The notes: generated by a model not told the origin, from the letters alone. A stretch of DNA of 64,000 nt from Amanita rubescens (GCA_015039365.1 WION01000283.1:1-64000); one strand, 5' to 3'; shown: positions 13,537 through 24,829, counted from the first letter of the stretch. Numbers and translations: made by a program.

Positions 13537-13544
13537 AAAAAAAA
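13537..13544 (-). terminator. RNA polymerase III T-run terminator of tRNA-Ile
   Basis: A run of eight A on the plus strand is a T8 run on the minus strand, six bases downstream of the tRNA 3' end, as expected for Pol III termination. Confidence 0.8.
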
Positions 13545-13550
13545 TATCCG

Positions 13551-13624
13551 TGGCCAACGTGGGGATCGAACCCAAGACCTTCGCGTTATTAGCACGACGC
13601 TCTAACCAGCTGAGCTAGTCGGCC
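13551..13624 (-). tRNA. tRNA-Ile (anticodon AAT)
   Basis: The 74-nt minus-strand sequence folds as a standard tRNA. The acceptor stem pairs GGCCGAC with GTTGGCC with discriminator A73. The D arm contains TAGCTCAGCTGGTTAGAGC (A box). The anticodon stem TCGTG/CGCGA closes loop CTAATAA with anticodon AAT. The T arm contains GGTTCGATCC (B box). No intron and no encoded CCA. A Pol III T-run follows at once. Confidence 0.97.
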
Positions 13625-14066
13625 GCTTAACAGGTATCGCTGCATAATCTACACTATGTGTTCAGTTGTCGAGACTGGGATGAACTAAATAAAGTAGGTT
13701 ACATGCATGTGCTCGTGCGTGTGTAACTATCTACGTGTAAAGCACAATCTAAAACGATAGATGGTGAGCAATTTCGTCGATTAGGTGGAGAGTGGGTAAT
13801 TTGGGAGAATGGAAGTTCAGATGGTGGGTAGTTCAGCCCGATGGGCTGTACAATTTAAAAGCCGGCTTTTTATCATTCAGACTTCCCGAAAAGCCGCGAG
13901 GCGATTCGTAAGCGTCATCTGGCCCCGGCATGTATTGTCATCGTGGAAATGGTGTGGAGTTACTAGCGCCCGAGAATACGAAAGATAAGGGTGCTTACAA
14001 TTATATAAAAGGCTGACGGATTTCGATGTGAGAATTCGTTAATAATGGGGTGATTGGTCATCCCCA
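13625..14066. other. spacer between tRNA and DHHC gene
   Basis: No gene seen. It holds the 5' flank of the tRNA and the 3' flank of the minus-strand DHHC gene. Confidence 0.5.
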
Positions 14067-15454
14067 TTATGGCCCGCTTGCGTCGTCGTCGTCCTCATCC
14101 GTAAACTCCTCCGCCCTCTCAACACCAAGGTGTCTCGTGAGACCTGGGCGTCTAGCCCAGGCACGACCATTGGTATATGGGAATAACCGGTATGGGAATA
14201 TTAGGGTAAGGTACGAGCTGTTGAACGGGTTCAGCTACTCGACGAGAGTGATCTAAAGGAGATACATACTACTCGCCATGAGGCCCAACGTTGAAGAATA
14301 GTTCCAGATTTCGTCGTTTTCTGAGCCGGGGATAAGTGAACGTGATCTAGGAATGCAGATGAAACCATATACCCCAAATCGTAGCAGTTGACGAACACGT
14401 TGCCTCTTGATTTGGCTCTCTTGCTATACATTGGGAAATCATGAGATTCGACGCTCGTTTCGCCTTTTGCAATTCCCCATATATGGAAGGAAAGCATCAG
14501 AACAACTGCGATGCAAAGGACTCCAGCTAGAATGTATATGAGTACGAATGCTGTTGGAGGCACAAAATAGGGCCAATTCTACCGCTTCGTTGTCAAGACC
14601 AGGTGCAGATGATAACGCGACATGCTCACGTCGATATAAACCCCGAGAGCGGTAAGAAGGTGGTGATAACCCAGAACACAATATGTGGCTGTCGATACAA
14701 CAAAATAGAACCTTGGGCATGTCTCAGTCTTGAGGATCGATGTTACGATCTTATGCACTGACTCACATGAAAAGAATGAAATGTCGTTCATTGTATAAGC
14801 CCACGCATTGGTTTATCCCTAGCACAGGGTAAAGATGTATGACTTTGATTGCGTAGCAAAACACGTACACTGGTTATAGGTGCGTCAGACATGGAGAACT
14901 CGGATAGGTAAACACATACAGGACAGTGGTGATCATATTTCAAAACGCAGCGGTTGCATATACGGCAGTGGTGGGTCCTCTCACCGATTTAACGTCAGGT
15001 GAAGTGCAAGGGAGGAAACGCGGAATAACTCACCTCGGGCTTCTCCCCACAGCATTTCCTACATTGGGTCACTTCAGCTGGCAATATTTCAATATTCTTT
15101 TGCCTGCCGTTTCTCTGTGCCCATAACAACCCGGCCTGTTTCTGCTCGCTGGCATCCGTGAATCCGGGCGGGGTAATGCAAACCCAAAAGTAGTGCATAA
15201 AGAGATTAAAGGCAATGAGACAGCATATGGGCACGCTGAACAATGGCCAAGGGAGAGACGGTGATATGACATCGACTACCACATGTCAGTTTTCGTGACT
15301 GCGGAGATGAGGACGACTTACAAAAGCAAACAGTGCCAACGGATATGAGGACGACGGCGAAGAAGACAAAATAAGGCCCAGCAGCGCCTGTAACGCGGTC
15401 AACACCGCGCTCGACGGCTCTAAAGCAACGGAAGACGGCCCGTGCGCAAATCAT
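14067..15454 (-). CDS. DHHC-type protein S-palmitoyltransferase
   Basis: Nine exons on the minus strand: 15454..15322, 15275..15034, 14979..14920, 14869 (one base), 14818..14767, 14711..14630, 14578..14373, 14320..14270 and 14217..14067. They total 978 nt, or 325 residues. Four membrane segments are visible: two before the cysteine-rich domain (FVFFAVVLISVG; CCLIAFNLFMHYFWV) and two after it (FYFVVSTATYCVLGY; LIYILAGVLCIAVVLML). The domain reads CRKCCGEKPERTHHCRICN, then CVLKYDHHCPWINQCVG, with catalytic Cys144 in DHHC at 141-144. A GETSVE sequence replaces the usual TTxE motif after segment four, and NCYDLG replaces NPYDLG. The C-terminus ends PYTNGRAWARRPG and an acidic tail. The enzyme attaches palmitate to cysteines at endomembranes. 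It is divergently paired with dsn1. The one-base exon supplies the T of Trp146 (see findings). Confidence 0.93.
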
Positions 15455-15702
15455 GGTGGGCGACGCGTGCGCGACAGTTTTTGTTGAACGACATTCTCGT
15501 GGGAACTGATTTCAATCTCCGATCTGCAACACGCTTTCCTCATCGCCGACGACGACGACGAAAGTACGCTCGCCGCTGCGCCCGACAACGACAAACACAG
15601 GCCTCGCGCACCTTTATGCTCACCATCTCTTCTCATCTCTCATCTTTCTCGGCCTCTCTGACGACATCTATTCATTGCTCATCCCACGCCAGTACGACTT
15701 GT
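15455..15702. promoter_or_regulatory. dsn1: shared intergenic region between divergent DHHC and dsn1 genes
   Basis: The two start codons face away from each other across 248 bases, so both promoters must overlap here unless the upstream in-frame ATG of dsn1 at 15616 is used. No TATA box is obvious. A bidirectional promoter is inferred from spacing. Confidence 0.5.
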
Positions 15703-18248
15703 ATGCAGAAACAGGAACAAGCTCAGTCAAAGCGAAAAACGGCTCCGGAGATGGAGGATAATCCTTTGCTCAACGCTTCCAAGAGAACGAAGAAGGATGT
15801 GAGTGAGGGGGGACTGTTGAATTTCTCTTATGCTGACATCTTCACGTCACAGGCAAAAAACGCGTCTCACAAGAACAAACGTACGTGTCTTCTTCCCGTT
15901 AGACGATATATCCAGCGAAATTGATTCCTCCTTGTCTAAAACAGGGCTTGCAAACGCGGAGCCTACGCGTAGTGGCTTGTTTATCGTCCGTGAATCCTCT
16001 GTCTCACAGGCGGAATCCAATAGTCGCGAAGGATCCACAGCGCTGCAACCATCCTCAAGTCTACCATTGAAGCGGAATGCTTCATCTGATCTCCGGGCAC
16101 CACCCTCCAAGAAAGCTCGTGCCGAGTCACAGCCGCCTATGCCCGCCACTTCGTCCAAGTCATCAGCAACACGGCCCGCTCCAGCGGAACAGCCACGTCC
16201 TCCACCACAGCGCTCTGGCTCCCTGCCACCAGCGAATGGTCGGCCGACAGCGCGGCACGGAACTGGCTTCGAACCTATTACCGAAGAGGATGAGCGGATA
16301 GAGGATGACATACGCGCCATGGACGCAGAAGCGGATCATCTCCGACGGAGTTCTCGGGTTCACTTGCCCGATTCGTCGTCAAATATGTTGACCAGTATCA
16401 CATTCAATCCAGGACAAGACAAGCCGAGGGCAAGGTCAAGAAGTAGAAGCCGCATCATTTCCAAGGACTCAGTCCGGACTATACCTTTTGACGAGTCACC
16501 TCGGATCGAGCGCAATAAGCGACTTCGGGAGGGCGCCATGAACGCAATAGCGGCCACAAATGGAGATGCCACTCACGCAGAGACAAGTCATCGCGGTCGA
16601 GAACGCGAACGTGAACCAAATGCGGTCAACGGCAACCATCGGAGAAGGAGTTCAATAAGTGGTAGAGGAAAGAGAATAAGCACCTCCTTTGAGGTTGGTG
16701 TTATACGTGCGTCCATCTTGCTCGCCAGTTTTTATATACGATGCTGACTTTTCATTATAGCTCAACCACACAATTCAGTATCGTCCACGAGCTTTTATAA
16801 GCACATCGACGCTGACCTACCGGACTCGGAACGACTGCGGACACTCCTAATATGGTGTGCATCGCGAGCCGCCGCCAAATCCACATCTCCATCGAAACCA
16901 AATTCGACCGCATCTGATAATGGAAAAGAGAGTTCAGGCGACAAGGATAACCGTCCTCCAGAACCTGAACTGCCTCCGCTTTCAGCGCGCGCGCAGGAAG
17001 TGTTGAAGAACATACAGGAGGATGTGATTCGTATGCTAGCGGAGCGGAAGGTTGATCTTAGCCTGTACAGCGGCGATGACCCATCACCAGACCTGGGCCA
17101 GAAACAGTTGAAGCCAAACGAACAGAACGTGACCAATCGGATGTTGGAGATACGGTATGCGGAACACATTAAACGGTGCGTTGAATACATTTCATTCTTG
17201 GATTTGTCCTTATCATTGCACTAGGGCACAGGAAGAGGACGAAACATGGAAGCGCGTCAGCTACCACTACGACGCATACATAAAACGTCAAAAAGAATTC
17301 CTCGCAAAACGGATGGCCCGTATGACGCCGTCGCCAACTTCTGCCCCTACCTATTCCCAGCCAACGACACCCTCTGCCAAAGCCAAGGGCAAGCAACGCG
17401 ATATGGGTATGGATGACCCATTTAAAGCCATCAACGTACATGACCTGCCACCCGACATGCAACGCGGCATCTCAATCGCCAAGGCCCTCATAGCGTCCGT
17501 ACAACCGAAGCCTCCATCAACCTCGGGCAAGTCACCACCACCACAGAAACGGCTGAAAAGGAATAGCAGCACTCCCCTTCCTATGCCTACCCTTCCCGAC
17601 GGCGAGCTCGACTTGATTGGACAAGCCCTAGACGAGGAGATCGAGAGACGGATGCACCACGTCGAGTTCAAACTCGACTACCTCCTATCGTGTGCGCACG
17701 CAGCACGGGCTATGGTCAAAACCGCCGAAGAGTTACTCAACCGATGGTTTGAAATCCTAGATCAGAATCTAGCATCGCGTGTCAACATACAGCTCGGCGC
17801 CCCTTCCACATCGTCGTCGTCATCATCATCAACGTCAGGCGCAGCAGGCTCGGCGCCCTCCTCATCAAATCTATCAGATCCATCAAGCTTGGGTGGTTTC
17901 CTCACCAAATACGTCCCCCGTCGGTTACCACCAGCCGGATTCGCCATCTCCGGGTACGAAGAGGAAGAGGATACGCCATCGTCATCGTCCGCGAGCCATA
18001 TTCCGCCACCACCGCCACCGCCCACTTTGGGGATGGACCCTCGAGATTTACTGCGCGCGTTGTCGTTGGTAGACCGGACGCGCCCACCTGCAATGGTAGG
18101 CGACGCAGCGCGAAGAGCTGCGAGGGAAGTTGCTCGGGCGGGGGAAACTGGAATCGGAGTCGTTGGGGAGAGACCGATACAAAAGGTTCCTACAACGCCG
18201 AGACGCGCGGATAGGACTGTTAGGAGGGATAGGACACCTGCGAGGTAG
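15703..18248 (+). CDS. dsn1: kinetochore protein Dsn1/Mis13 (Mis12/MIND complex)
   Basis: The model joins 15703..15798, 15853..15880, 15945..16706, 16761..17175 and 17225..18248, giving 774 residues. The first ~280 residues are disordered, Ser/Pro/Arg-rich, and include possible Aurora B-type sites near RRRSSISGRGKR. The Mis13 core follows: GKRISTSFE, then PQPHNSVSSTSFYKHID, then DSERLRTLLIWCASRA, then a helical stretch ending NRMLEIRYAEHIKR and AQEEDETWKRVSYHYD. A long C-terminal extension with poly-Ser and Pro runs ends in basic residues. Dsn1 is the central subunit of the MIND complex, linking inner-centromere proteins to Ndc80. An in-frame ATG at 15616 would add 29 Ser/Thr-rich residues. 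A decayed copy of parts of this gene lies at about 20.35-20.94 kb. Confidence 0.9.
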
Positions 18249-20344
18249 CTGTACACCGTTTTTTTTTCTTTTCTGCTTCCTCTCAGGTTCAATGCGCATT
18301 TGCGTTGCTTCGTTGCTCCACCTCTTTTTTTTTTATCGTTATTATCAATCAAGTTTTTCACTGGCGGTTTTTTTTTTTTTTTGGTTTACAAGGCCAACAT
18401 TGTATTTGTGAATATATGTACTAGCTGGTAACGACGATGATACTTACCGAAGTGTTATGATTACTATCAAATGAACACAAGCTTTGTTGTATATGCAACA
18501 TAAGAAATTTGAGGAACAACCATTCATTTATTATATTGCTTGACCATTCCAAACAGAACCTATTGCATAGCAAATTGAACAAGGTCCACATGTCTCTGAT
18601 GCGACAGCAGAGCGGACTCGATCACCAGACTGAAATCTCTCGCAATCGCTAGGATGCAGCATGATCTGACACTGGGTCGCAAGATACAAATAAAAGGAGC
18701 CGGCAAAAAACAGGCGCTCGATAAGCAACCCTGCGAGGTTAGATTAAAACCGTACGTACACCTGGCTCCTAAAGCGCTTGGATGTAGGACCAACAACCAT
18801 CGTTGCTTATGCCTGCGACAAACACGCAATTAAAACAAGCCGGAGCGATACCAGAAGGGACATTTCATGAGCAATATTAGTCCGAATTAACCTTTATGCT
18901 AAACGAAAGACAGCTCTGTATATCAAACTTGACCATATGCTTGAAGTATCTTTATTAGCGTTAGCACAGCCGCACTATCCGCGCGACATGACGAACTGAC
19001 ATGCACTGACAACGATAAGGGCGAGGGAGGGGAATAAATAAAAGCAAATTACTTAATAATCGCGTGATACGCCACCTCCTTCACGAGTATGCGCGATTCT
19101 TTCTTTGAGAAAGAGCGGGCATTGGGAGGGCCAGGAAACCGCTTCACAGAGACCGCCAACCTTCCGGAACGCACTTCATGTGTCGGTACCGCCCGACGTA
19201 AATCCACGTTTCGCACACGTTCGATGTTTCCCGCAATGGGTACCGTCTCGTTTTAGTGATACCAAAATGACAGGGCCCCGTACTTATCAGTAGAACCTCC
19301 GATGTGATTGAGTCATTTGTGGCGTCATAATGTCAACCCGAACGTCCCTGACCCGAGACGGAAGAATCACATCCCTAGGCCCAGGGTCAGTTAACGGTTA
19401 AACCTCCCTCTCGGGCAATGCCATTGCGAGCCTGGATGCTCAGGGTCTATTAAATGCTAATTTCAACCCGCGAAGCTTTGTCTCGAACAAACGTGAAACT
19501 TACTTTTGGGTTTGATGCTCACTCGCTAGAATAAACACTCCCCACGGATGACGGGTGGCCGATCGGATCCATCTTGGATGACGATGCTGGATTGGATTAT
19601 CCGACCAAGGCCTGAAACGAGCAGATTTAGAGGGATGACTGAAAAAGGCATGTCCAACCGAATACCTAAGCGATCGATTACTTGGAAAAGTTCGCAGGCG
19701 AAGGGCGGCGTCGTTGATGCACAGGGAAGCCAGTTGTGCACATGCATCCATTTGATGAGACCGCAAAAGCACGTTGAATATACCGCTCTGCCGAAGCACT
19801 GCCGACTATCTGCTGCTCAGAGATCATGAGTCTCCTGTATTCTGATCCAGATCCAGTCGCCGGGGCAAGAAGAAACAGGGAGGTGAGGAATAACGCAAAA
19901 GACTCGTCATGATACGCCGCCTCCTTGACGGTCCTGTACGATTCTCCGAGGGGAAAAGACAGATGTCTGGTGACCACCGTTTCCTTAGTACACCCGGGCC
20001 GTGCTATCCTTTCCAATTCCTGACGAGAAACACATTAACATGGACTCGACACGTTACCAGCAACTACGCACGTGTTACCCTTCCCGCAGGTCCGTCAGTC
20101 GTTCCACATGATGTCGGTTAAGATTTTTTCGTCCGAGAATTGAATCCAGAGGCAGTTCGTGCCTACAGGATATTCACAACAAGTAGTGGAAGGTTTGGAA
20201 CATGTCATACCTCAAGATCCATTGAATTCCATCCTCCTGTTTGAATGTGCGGTGGATGGAACGCACGTGGGCATCTGCGCGACGCGATTTTTCTTATGTA
20301 AAGCAGTCACGTCTGCGATCTGCTCCTAATATTACCCACTGAAC
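18249..20344. other. accessory spacer with decayed repeats
   Basis: No intact gene is supported. Bases 18250-18400 are T-rich and probably the dsn1 3' flank. From about 19060 the sequence contains segments that recur at 24.8-25.5 kb (listed separately). Short cysteine-containing open frames at 18531..18829 on the minus strand lack a workable start and splice model. Confidence 0.5.
19400..20000. repeat. degenerate direct repeat, copy 1
   Basis: Blocks matching in order with 24830-25510: TATTAAATGCTAATTTCAAC then CCGCGAA near 19447; CTCCCCACGG then GGGTGGCCGATC near 19539; GAAACGAGCAGAT near 19614; and a TGATACGCCGCCTCCTTGAC block near 19909. A further TGATACGCCACCTCC block lies at 19066. Similarity is patchy, so it is old. 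No coding content is recognised. Confidence 0.6.
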
Positions 20345-20940
20345 CGCACACTACGAAGGTTCCCTAAATCTCACCTTGAAGCGGGCTTCTTGGATCCCAT
20401 CTTCCAAGAAAGCTCGCGTTGAGCCACATGCTTTTGGTTGAACTCTCAAATCCAAGCCAGCCCCGACGCGGCTCCCACCAACCGTAACTGCGCCAACTAC
20501 AATTCTCGACTTACAGACACCGCGGGTGCCCGCACCAGGGTTGCGACAGTGGTCCGTCTTTGGGATTTCCTTGCCTGACAATTTTCGCGCAATACTTGAT
20601 TCAGGGAAAGTGGAGTCGGGAGTGCGTTCAATCGCAGAGAGGGTAAGCAACCCGTATCTTTCCCCTTTTTGTAGAGATAACACCGACTTATCTCTACCAT
20701 AGCGCAATTCGGCATCATGTACCAACATCTGGATTCTTACGCGCATATCTCTACGTGTTTTAGGACACAGGAAGAGGATGAATTTTGTCAGTACGTACCG
20801 CAATGTACGCGTACGTCAGTGACGGTCAAACGTCAAACGTCAAAAAAAGAGTTTCGTGGGCAAAATGAAACGCCTACTGCGATCAAAGAGCCACTATCAA
20901 GTTAGACGGCCTAGCCACGACACACTCTGCCAAAGTTACG
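20345..20940 (+). pseudogene. fragmentary dsn1 pseudogene
   Basis: Three blocks in the same order as dsn1 are recognisable. Around 20373-20440, a TTGAAGCGG..CTTC..TTCCAAGAAAGCTCG stretch matches dsn1 near 16067-16130. Around 20760-20870, the splice acceptor followed by ACACAGGAAGAGGATGAA and an ACGTCAAAAA stretch matches dsn1 exon 5 near 17226-17300. Around 20912-20955, ACTCTGCCAAAG and AAGCAGTGCG match 17370-17400. The Mis13 core is absent and the frame is destroyed. It is a relic of a partial duplication about 4.3 kb from the functional gene. Confidence 0.65.
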
Positions 20941-21687
20941 GTCAAGCAGTGCGGTCAATACACGGATAGATGATCCATGGGGAGCCAATTACGAGTAGTA
21001 CCGCAAGGCGTGCAACGTGATGCTTAGGCCTTACAGTCTCTCTGCACCCTTTAGGTACGCCAAGTCCCCGTCTTAGAAACGGCAGATCGTTAATCTCCTT
21101 CCTAGATGCTAATCTCGACATGATCTGAACACGCACTAGATGGCCAGCAGGAACACTACTCTGTTTTCTTCAGCGTGCATAATGCTGGCTGTAAAGCAAT
21201 GGATTTCGTCAGCGTTGGTCATTGGGCTTGCGAGATCCCGGACCCGCCATTAGAGAAGGGACGTTAGGAACTAGTAGGTGCTCTGGAGCATCAGAAAAAG
21301 GCCTGGATATAAGTAGGATAGTAAGCTCGTATGTTTCGCGATCCATAGCAAATCAGGTTGACGGCGGTAGATGGCGTATACTGCATTCATCGTTTTTAGA
21401 ACTTGGGAATGATAAGGCGATCGTAATTAAGCCTCTGAATCTGAACACTAGTTCGTTGTCGGTTTAAGCATGCAGTAGTGGAGGTGACAGCGCAAGAGTA
21501 AATTCGGTATTATCCAACCATACTGGAACCGATTCCCGGATTGAATCCTGCACCTCTGACAAATCCATCCGCGAAATCCATCCGCCACTCTCCAACTAGC
21601 GCTCGACTGGCACGTAGATCAGATGATCAGAACAACTTAAAGAGGATTCAAGCATTAAGCACACTGACTGATTCTCCGCAGCGTGAG

Positions 21688-22026
21688 TCAGATTAAGACT
21701 GGAACCCATGTACTAAATCCAGAAATAACGTTTCTCTCGGGGATGGCACTGCTTAGGTTGCCGGTCAGGTGTAATTTGGTATTTCCCTCTTGAAACACGA
21801 TGTCGACACCGGTCTCCCCCACGAACGAGGGAGGTATGATAGCTATATCATATGGCCCGTTAAGATCCGTCATATTGTTGTACGTGACGGAAGCTGAAGA
21901 AACGGTGAATTGTGGGAGAGATTGACTGAATGAACCGGTGACTTTCACCGTCCCCGTCGGCCCTCCCTTGAATGTCCCGAGGAAGTTGTTGCCGTATCCT
22001 TTGAATACGCCGCTGGCTTGGGGCAT
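21688..22026 (-). CDS. hypothetical 112-residue protein
   Basis: A single open frame with an alternating hydrophobic/polar pattern and many Gly, Ser, Thr and Asn, suggesting a small beta-rich fold: GVFKGYGNNFLGTFKGG, FTVSSASVTYNNMTDLNG, ETGVDIVFQEGNTKLHLTG. No cysteine, no membrane segment and no signal peptide. I do not recognise the family. The regular strand-like pattern and length argue for a real gene, but an upstream exon cannot be excluded because a CATCAATAG acceptor-like site sits just before the ATG. It lies 340 bases downstream of the secreted cysteine-rich gene on the same strand. Confidence 0.5.
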   Translation of the reverse strand: MPQASGVFKGYGNNFLGTFKGGPTGTVKVTGSFSQSLPQFTVSSASVTYNNMTDLNGPYDIAIIPPSFVGETGVDIVFQEGNTKLHLTGNLSSAIPERNVISGFSTWVPVLI

Positions 22027-22363
22027 AGCGAGCCTATTGATGTTCAGTCAAGAAGCGCACCCCAGGGAAGGAAGTAGATGTCGTACTAATAGTTGAGTAT
22101 ATGCCAAGTATTTGGAAAAGGAAACAGAGAGTTTGTAATGTACCTAAAACCTGGGGCTGTACTCGGTTGGAAGTCGGCGATATTGCGGTCCAGCTGTTAT
22201 CATCTCGAACTCGGACACTGGCAAGCCTCGTTAGATTCTCGCAATAGTTTCCATCTCGTATATAAGTACTCTGATCCGGTTACATCAGACAGACTACGGG
22301 AAAAAGACAATGAAATAGATAAATGTTCTATGATACGACGCAACCATTCGATCCAGTACTTTA

Positions 22364-22773
22364 CTAGTTCTTGCAGGAGTCGTTAAGCCCAAGGTCGCAA
22401 GCCGTTCCACCTTGTTGGCAGGCATAGAGGTGGCCAACAAGACAATTGTTGGGGCTACCCGCACTACCGCAGAAATTGCCTGGTGATCCGCTGCACGTGC
22501 AAGCAGACTGGACACATTGCTGAAATGGTATTAGAGCTCATATCATGGGCATGATTAATTGATTCTTACGTCTTGAGAGGTATTGGGCGTAGTGGTGCCA
22601 GTGTTCGGAGACTGGGTTGGAGTTTTGCCAGAGTTTGGATTCTGAGCTGGTACCCCAGCGGCAGCAGCGACACCGACGAGGGCAAGAGCAATGATGCTAC
22701 CAAATGCAGTGAACTGCACAAACGCACGAGTTAACCACAATCGTAAAGTTTACAGTGAAAGCCGTACCTTCAT
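22364..22773 (-). CDS. small secreted cysteine-rich protein
   Basis: Three exons on the minus strand: 22773..22768 (just ATG AAG), 22713..22570 and 22519..22364, giving 101 residues. The protein starts MKFTAFGSIIALALVGVAAAAG, a clear signal peptide. A Pro/Thr/Asn/Ser linker follows (NPNSGKTPTQSPNTGTTTPN), then a compact domain with eight cysteines (QCVQSACTCSG..FCG..NNC..YACQ..TACD..DSCKN). The spacing does not match hydrophobins or CFEM. Eight cysteines and small size are typical of fungal effector-like or cell-wall proteins. Intron 1 separates the first two codons from the rest, so a plain open-frame search misses the start. A 102-bp tandem repeat lies just upstream. The family is not recognised. 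Confidence 0.75.
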
Positions 22774-22892
22774 TTTTATGTAGAGAATAAGAGGTTGAGA
22801 ACTCAAGTTCGAAGTCGAGGAAAGATGTTTTGGTGAGGAACGTGGATAAAACCGTGGTCCCTTTATACCTTTCCGTCGATGTTACACCTCCA

Positions 22893-23083
22893 AGCTACGT
22901 CGACAATGCCCCTCATGGACTCTTCGAAAACAAGAGAAAGAAACGGCATGCGCTGCGTCCGCAGCCCCAAGGAGGGACTATGTTACGTGGTCCGAGCTAC
23001 GTCGACGAGGCCCCTCGCAGGCTCTTCGAAAATAAGAAGAAAAAAAACGGCATGTGCTGCGTCCGCAGTCCCAAGGAGGGACT
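22893..23083. repeat. tandem duplication, two units of about 102 bp
   Basis: AGCTACGTCGAC, GCTCTTCGAAAA-type, GCTGCGTCCGCAG and CCCAAGGAGGGACTA blocks occur twice in the same order, starting at 22893 and 22995, with one- or two-base indels. It lies 120 bases upstream of the cysteine-rich secreted gene, so it could affect its promoter. Confidence 0.85.
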
Positions 23084-23869
23084 ACTACCACTTTTAAGCG
23101 TTAGAGAATCTGCCCGTCACGATAAAACTGGTAATGCGTGGAGTCCGGAGGTTTGAAACTAAGTTGATCGTTAACAGATAGTATTCGGTACCGTATTGCA
23201 AACGGGACATTCTGGCAACCCGCGTAGAAGGCATAGTGCCGTGTGAGTGGGTACTATGTTTGGCAAGTGCCAACCCCAGCGATGAACACATGCCGCCAAG
23301 ACGTATTTCGGCCTTTTCTTCTTAACATGCTCCTGTTTCGTGAGGAAACAAGTCCTGTCTTGACGGCGGCCTCTTCAGATCGTTTGGGCATGGTCAATTT
23401 CCAGAAGTGGCAATAACCATTGATCGCCACTACACGCTCCATTTTCCGGAGCCAACACCAGACTGTTCAGTGTAGCAGATATCCTTCCGCACAGAAACGA
23501 ACGGTCTCCATGGAGCCTACCTGCAATCGCTTTCGATACGGGCCCGGTCGTTAAATGCTTGAACCCATGTGATGTTACGGTTACCTTAGGTAAAGGCCTT
23601 TTGTGCAACCGCCGTGTTGCTAGCACGACTCCCGAGTATCGTAAATCCCCGCAGTCGTTGTACCACGTGGTCGCCCCCTTCGTTCTTGACATTCCTCTCT
23701 ATTCCTTCGCCCTGCCAGTAACCATCGACGAAGTATCCATGGCTGGACGTTGCGGGATCTGCTGAGAATACGTTGTGCACAAGTAACGAAGGTGGAACGA
23801 CACTTGGTACGAGGAGGTGAGGACGAGGAGGCACGGCCTAAATTCTAGCATAAACTTCCAGTGCACGTC
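23084..23869. other. intergenic, no gene supported
   Basis: Open frames of about 60-105 codons are present on both strands, but none shows motifs or compatible splice sites. A distant relation to the secreted-protein family downstream is possible but not demonstrable by eye. Confidence 0.4.
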
Positions 23870-24560
23870 GTAAGTACCTTAATTTTTTTCGTCATGATTC
23901 TTTGTCGGACAAGATTCTGATGCGCACCTTTTCTCCACCATTTCTGAGTCTCGGGAAGGCGGCCGCTCGATTACGAGTTTCAACTTTGTAAACTCGCCGG
24001 TGGGCGTGACACTTGCAAACTGTAGTGGACCACTGATAATTGCAAGTGAAAACGGAACCCACATGCTCGTCCTGAGTTGAGTAACCCGCCTGATGGTGCG
24101 CTCGACTTGTAGAGGCCCAGGTACCTGGTCTATAGTCCCTTAATCATCTCGAAATCAATTTCGCAAAACTTCTCCTGCGAACTTTGGCTGCGCGACATGA
24201 GATACGTACAATTAGGTTTAAAAATGTGTATCTTGCTTACTCTTGGGATGGTTAGTGCAGTAGCCCGGAGCTATGTATAGGAACACCTCCATTTCACCAT
24301 CCATTGGAAAGCCGCTGCCAGTCACCTAGAACAAAAGAGGTTCGATGTGGAGCTCGACGTGAACTAGGCCCATCGCTAACCCCACCCTGTAAAATGCTGA
24401 TACGCGTAAGACGTTTTATTATAACAAAAACAGCAGTAGACTGCTGACAGTTGAATACCGAATCGACTCGCCTTTGAGGCGGTCTAATTCTGCGGAGGTT
24501 TGGACGAATCTTTTGTTGCGATCCACGTTCAGAACCCCAGGCAAGCTGTATCACTCCTTC
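23870..24560 (-). pseudogene. relic of the secreted two-repeat protein family (copy C)
   Basis: Read on the minus strand, bases 24560-24440 match the segment before intron 2 of the intact gene at 28.7-29.8 kb (LRRIRPPQRRVDSVFN against LTRLKGDWIRFP). The homologous intron starts GTCAGCAG and ends in the shared ATTTTACAGGGT. Bases 24240-24180 match the 54-nt intron (GTAAG..CGCAG). Bases 24064-23940 match the WIPFPVAIVS segment (here WVPFSLAIIS) and the following exon. The frame is broken and the signal-peptide exon is not found. It is the oldest of three copies. Confidence 0.65.
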
Positions 24561-24829
24561 CTCATCTAAGATCGTTGAAAAGGGGGCATCGAGCCTATTG
24601 ACGACTCATTTCGTAGAGGCAACCAACCTTCTGCATAAAGAGTAGTACACCTACTACATGCACCTAAATGCACCGTTATCATCCGATGTAGGTCCAAATC
24701 AACGTACGTTTGACAAATCTCAGAATCGTCTCGTTTCAGTCCCAGCCAGTGCCAAGGATGCTCTGGTATCGGTAAAGCATCAATTCGTTTGTAGGGTTAG
24801 GGTCCAACCCAAACGGGAGGACTTCTTCC

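Noticed and set aside
18531..18829. Possible small cysteine-containing secreted protein on the minus strand
   Set aside because: I could not find a start and splice combination that stays in frame; a hydrophobic start at about 18857 runs into a stop.
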